A stretch of DNA of 64,000 bases from Bacteriovorax stolpii (GTDB lineage: Bacteria; Bdellovibrionota; UBA2428), in the NCBI GenBank assembly GCA_945881775.1, contig CAMCVE010000008.1, forward strand, positions 1 through 64,000, given 5' to 3'. This document shows positions 60,601-64,000 of the stretch, one piece after another (within the stretch, counting starts at the first letter, position 1; each line of letters opens with the position of its first letter). The translations under genes were made by a program, and so were the position numbers. The notes beneath the pieces were generated by a model. The model was given only the letters and a program-made list of their open reading frames with translations. It was not told where the DNA came from and searched no databases.

Positions 60601-61128
60601 TTAGTTGCTCTCTGGCACCAGTGTGAGGTCGAGTTTGGTCTCGCCCACTTTGGTATTGAGACTCACACCCACATCACCTGGCTCGCGCGTGAGAGGATTG
60701 CCGTCACCGTCGAGTCGCAGCGAGAGATAGACCTCGCCGCTGAAATCTGTACCCGCCATCATGCGGTCTTTGTCGCTGAGCTCGAAGAGATAAGGAAAAT
60801 CAACCGCGCCCAGACGCTTCACCGCTAGCGGAGGCCCCCCGGCGAGTGGCCGTGCAGAAATAAAGAACGACATGCCAGGCTTGAGTTTGGCCCCTGGAGA
60901 AAGACGCGCGGTGCCTGCGATACGGCCGCCAGCTCCGCTTCCCGACGCTCGAGGATCGGATGACTCGAGTGGATTGTTGAGTGAATCCAGGCCGCCGAGA
61001 ACAGCCTTCGTGGTCTCGGCCTGAGCGATGTCTGTGGTTCGCCCTTGTCCACCGGGGAACTTCTCATGAGCAACCTCTGAACAAGACAAAAGTAGCCCAA
61101 GGCCCAGCAGCGCAAACGTATTTCTCAT
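60601..61128 (-). CDS. Lipoprotein with CycH/CcmI C-terminal Ig-like domain
   Basis: 175 aa. Lipobox LLSC (Cys16). The C-terminal half (GRIAGTARLSPGAKLKPGMSFFISARPLAGGPPLAVKRL, then FPYLFELSDKDRMMAG) matches the Ig-like end domain of CcmI/CycH, which in those proteins chaperones apocytochrome c. Here the TPR and membrane parts are missing, and the domain is carried on a lipid-anchored protein. ATGA overlap with alaS, so it is co-translated with it. Confidence 0.82.
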   Translation of the reverse strand: MRNTFALLGLGLLLSCSEVAHEKFPGGQGRTTDIAQAETTKAVLGGLDSLNNPLESSDPRASGSGAGGRIAGTARLSPGAKLKPGMSFFISARPLAGGPPLAVKRLGAVDFPYLFELSDKDRMMAGTDFSGEVYLSLRLDGDGNPLTREPGDVGVSLNTKVGETKLDLTLVPESN

Positions 61129-63728
61129 GGATACAAACCCTTCAGTGCTTCTTGCACTTTTTTTGCATTTTCAGTAGCCACAGCACCCTCAAAAGAGCCC
61201 TGTGCCGTGCGAGCTTGCCCGCCCCCACGTCCCCCAAGTTTTTCGGTGAGCTTCTTCAGGAGATCGCCGGAATTGAAACCCTTCAGCGAAGTTTCGTCTG
61301 CGGTGATGAGGACGTTCTTGCCCGCAAGAACGATGTGCGCAGCCGCTGCATCTTTTTGGCGAAGTGAATCGCCCATCTCGCGCAGGAGCTTAGCTTCGGT
61401 GTCGTCGTCAAGGGCATGAATCTTCAGTTGAAGACCTGCGCCCTTGTGCTCAAGAACATTGGACTGAGATGCGCCCGACATGAGCTTACGGCGAAGTTCG
61501 TGAAGTTCTTGTTCGAGTTTCTTCTGAGTTTCGAGGAGTTTCTCGATCCTGTCTTCTACCTGCGCAACGGGAGCTTTGAGCTTTTGAGCAAGCCCGGAGA
61601 GACGCTCGTCTTGGCTGCGGAAATAATCGAGAGCTGCTTGGCCTGAGAGAGCTTCCACGCGGCGAGTCCCCGCAGCGACGGCGGACTCCGAGAGAAGTTT
61701 GAAGACCTGGATGTCCGCGGTGTTTGTGACGTGGAGACCTCCGCAGAGTTCGGTCGACAGTCCGGGAATTTTTACCACGCGCACCACGTCGCCGTATTTT
61801 TCGGAGAAGAAAGCGAGTGCGCCGTGTTTCTTGGTGGCATCGTCGAAGGAGGTGCTTAGGATTTCGACGGGAGTGCCCGTTCTTATCGCGCTTGAAACCC
61901 AAGATTCGATTTTCTGAATTTCCTCGGTGGATATGGACTTGTTGTGAGAGAAATCGAATCGAAGCTTGTCCTCGGTGACGAGCGATCCCGCCTGTTGGAC
62001 ATGCGTGCCCAAAACAGTGCGAAGCGCGCTGTGGAGCAGGTGTGTGGCTGTATGATTGGAACGCGTGAGTTCGCGCTTGCTAAGGTCGACTCGGGCCTCA
62101 ATCATGTCTCCCGCTTTGAAGGCGCCCTTGGGAGCTTCGACATAAATGGCAAAACCATTTTCGTAGGGCTTTTGACTGTCGCGCACGGGGTAAGTTTTGC
62201 CGGCGAGACTGAGAGTCCCTCGGTCTCCGACCTGACCCCCTCCTTCGCCGTAGAACGGCGTGGGGTCGATCGCGAGCCAAGCGCCTTGCTCGCCTTCTGC
62301 AACAGCAAGAACTTTCGAGGTGGAGTGGTTCGCCTCGTAAAAAGTGGGCTTGGGGAAGATGCCTTTGTTCTTCCACTCTTTGACTCCCACAAGAGCACCC
62401 GTATCACCGGAACCCTTCCAAGATCCACGTGAGCGTTCTTGGGCCTCTTCCATGAGCTTGTGGAATCCAGCTTCATCCAGACCAAGACCCCTTTCCCGCC
62501 CAATAAGTGCTGTCAGGTCGAGCGGGAAACCGTAGGTGTCATAGAGCTTGAAGGCGACTTCAGCTGGAAGAGTTTTCGAGGAGCCCATCTTCGCAAAAGC
62601 CTCGTCGAGAAGTCCGAGCCCTCTTGAAAGAGTGACAAGAAACTTTTCTTCTTCTTCTTTGACGATGCTGCGGATAACGCTCTCGCGGGACTTCAGCTCT
62701 GGATAAACCCCACCCATCTGCTTGATGAGGTCGGGCACGAGCTCGGAGAGAAACGGATCGTTCACACCCAAGCGTTGGCCAAAGCGCACCGCACGACGCA
62801 GGATGCGACGAAGCACGTAGCCGCGACCCTCGTTTGAAGGAAGGATGCCGTCGGCGATAAGGAAACTCGTTGAGCGCAGGTGATCGACAATCACGCGAAG
62901 TGCGGAACTCTCAAGCGAGCGAGAGTGGGCGTCGTAGCGGATCTCTTTGCCGCTGCGCTTTGAAGCCAGTTGACGCGTGGCTTCGATGAGTGCCCCCATG
63001 AGATCAATGTCGTAGTTGCTCGGCATGCTTTGCATGATGGCTGCCATTCGCTCGAGACCCATACCGGTATCGACCGAAGGCTTGGGCAGCGGATTGAGTT
63101 TGCCGCTCGCGTCCCGGTCAAACTGCATGAAAACGCAGTTCCAAAACTCGAGCCAGCGATCGCCGTCGACTTCTTCACCCTGATCCCAAAAAATCTCGGA
63201 GCAAGGTCCACAGGGACCGGTGTCGCCCATCTGCCAGAAATTATCCGCCTCGTCGAAGCGCACAATGCGGTCAAGCGGCACGCCTTCTTGCTTGTGCCAA
63301 ATCTCGGCGGCCTCATCGTCATCACGGAAAACAGAAACGCGCAGACGGTCCTTAGGAAGACCAAGAACATTCGTTACAAAATCCCACGCAAAGTGAATGG
63401 CTTCTTTCTTGAAATAGTCGCCGAAAGAGAAATTGCCGAGCATCTCGAAAAACGTGTGGTGGCGCGCGGTGAAACCCACGTTCTCAAGGTCGTTGTGCTT
63501 GCCGCCAGCACGAACGCATTTTTGCGACGACGTGGCGCGCGTGTAGGCGCGCTTGTCGGCACCGAGGAAACAATCTTTGAACTGATTCATACCTGCATTC
63601 GTGAAAAGCAGAGTCGGGTCGTTAGCGGGCAGCAGACTCGAGCTAGCGACACGTGTGTGTCCCTGCTTTTCGAAATAACTCAGGAAAGCTTCGCGAATTT
63701 CGGCGGTCGTGCGAGGGGTCTTTGTCAT
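61125..63728 (-). CDS. alaS: Alanyl-tRNA synthetase
   Basis: 867 aa class IIc synthetase with all domains: aminoacylation core (FLSYFEKQGHTRVASSSLLPANDPTLLFTNAGM), tRNA recognition, editing domain with the zinc-site motifs SNHTATHLLH and CGGLHV, and the C-terminal C-Ala domain (GGRGGGQARTAQGSF). Normal length. Lies between the xerD-like gene (12-bp gap) and the CycH-like lipoprotein. Confidence 0.98.
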   Translation of the reverse strand: MTKTPRTTAEIREAFLSYFEKQGHTRVASSSLLPANDPTLLFTNAGMNQFKDCFLGADKRAYTRATSSQKCVRAGGKHNDLENVGFTARHHTFFEMLGNFSFGDYFKKEAIHFAWDFVTNVLGLPKDRLRVSVFRDDDEAAEIWHKQEGVPLDRIVRFDEADNFWQMGDTGPCGPCSEIFWDQGEEVDGDRWLEFWNCVFMQFDRDASGKLNPLPKPSVDTGMGLERMAAIMQSMPSNYDIDLMGALIEATRQLASKRSGKEIRYDAHSRSLESSALRVIVDHLRSTSFLIADGILPSNEGRGYVLRRILRRAVRFGQRLGVNDPFLSELVPDLIKQMGGVYPELKSRESVIRSIVKEEEEKFLVTLSRGLGLLDEAFAKMGSSKTLPAEVAFKLYDTYGFPLDLTALIGRERGLGLDEAGFHKLMEEAQERSRGSWKGSGDTGALVGVKEWKNKGIFPKPTFYEANHSTSKVLAVAEGEQGAWLAIDPTPFYGEGGGQVGDRGTLSLAGKTYPVRDSQKPYENGFAIYVEAPKGAFKAGDMIEARVDLSKRELTRSNHTATHLLHSALRTVLGTHVQQAGSLVTEDKLRFDFSHNKSISTEEIQKIESWVSSAIRTGTPVEILSTSFDDATKKHGALAFFSEKYGDVVRVVKIPGLSTELCGGLHVTNTADIQVFKLLSESAVAAGTRRVEALSGQAALDYFRSQDERLSGLAQKLKAPVAQVEDRIEKLLETQKKLEQELHELRRKLMSGASQSNVLEHKGAGLQLKIHALDDDTEAKLLREMGDSLRQKDAAAAHIVLAGKNVLITADETSLKGFNSGDLLKKLTEKLGGRGGGQARTAQGSFEGAVATENAKKVQEALKGLYP

Positions 63729-63740
63729 AGGCTGCGAAGC

Positions 63741-64000
63741 CTATCGCAGGGGATGGAATTCATCAAAGACTTGGCGGAGCTCGGAGTCGGTAATTTTCAG
63801 ATAGCGCTCGGTTGTGTTCAGTGAGCTATGTCCTAACAGCAGTTGCACCACTCGCACGTCCGCTCCGCCCTGCAGCAAGTGGGTCGCAAAGGAATGTCGG
63901 AGCATGTGCGGGTGAACAAGGGTCTCGACACCGCTCTCGAGCGAGCGTTTTTGGAGTATTTTCCAGACCGCCATGCGGGTGAGAGGTTTGGAGAGATGAC
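63741..64000 (-). CDS. xerD: Tyrosine recombinase XerD/XerC, 5' part outside window
   Basis: Only the C-terminal 85 or so residues are inside the window; the frame continues off the right edge ([15 protein letters not shown]). Catalytic-domain signature [41 protein letters not shown], with the HxxR pair, the second His and the nucleophile Tyr in TTERYLKI. XerC and XerD cannot be told apart from this part; XerD is slightly favoured. Read toward alaS. Confidence 0.9.
   Translation of the reverse strand, partial: HLSKPLTRMAVWKILQKRSLESGVETLVHPHMLRHSFATHLLQGGADVRVVQLLLGHSSLNTTERYLKITDSELRQVFDEFHPLR

Overview
The window looks like chromosomal DNA from a flagellated, predatory-type or gliding Gram-negative bacterium of the former Deltaproteobacteria, most likely Bdellovibrionota. 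This is an inference from three things seen here. The type IV pilus locus has the pilB-T-C-S-R / pilA / pilH-I-D / pilM-N-O-P-Q layout known from Myxococcus and relatives. The transposase belongs to the HUH/REP-associated type common in Bdellovibrio genomes. The window is also rich in lipoproteins, TPR proteins and overlapping ATGA/GTGA operons. No species can be named from the sequence alone.

Layout. 1-2.3 kb is a small accessory patch: a mini-ORF, a Y1-type transposase, a decayed second copy of miaE and an orphan secreted protein. 2.3-5.8 kb (minus) holds miaE and a fliD-fliS-unknown-TPR flagellar operon. 5.9-10.3 kb holds an enoyl-ACP-reductase-like SDR, htpX, a HAD phosphatase and a lipoprotein pair resembling COG3014 and LpoB. 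10.4-16.2 kb (plus) runs mrp, a lipase-like hydrolase, two tandem ArsA/Get3-family ATPases, gshA and a HAMP membrane protein, ending in a strong terminator. 16.3-17.8 kb holds a PhaR-type regulator and small membrane genes.

17.8-35.5 kb is the type IV pilus locus on the minus strand. It carries a near-consensus sigma-54 promoter in front of pilA, fitting the PilS/PilR two-component pair in the same locus. Three plus-strand membrane-protein genes sit between pilA and the pilR side. 35.7-37.7 kb is etfB-etfA. 37.7-43.3 kb holds a FecR-like protein, a citrate synthase N-terminal fragment, and a four-gene MlaF/MlaF/MlaE/MlaE lipid-ABC cassette without an MCE protein, followed by a secreted SH3-like protein and a FlaG-like gene. 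43.4-53.2 kb holds asnS, a periplasmic binding protein, hydrolases, trpS, pgpA, tRNA-Ser(CGA), a metallohydrolase, an HD hydrolase, a nitronate monooxygenase-like enzyme and free-methionine-R-sulfoxide reductase. 53.4-64 kb holds recA with its terminator, three tandem related lipoproteins, a site-2 protease, scpA-scpB-rluB-bamD-TPR, a CycH-like Ig lipoprotein, alaS and the end of a xerD-like gene cut by the window edge.

Most of the window is ordinary core genome. The least explained pieces are the paired ArsA-like ATPases with one altered P-loop, the doubled Mla ABC cassette without MCE, the recA-adjacent lipoprotein triplet, candidate sigma-54 and sigma-28 promoters at small genes, gene fragments of miaE and citrate synthase, and three convergent gene pairs that share a CTAG tetranucleotide as both stop codons. 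No CRISPR array, prophage or toxin/defence island was recognised.
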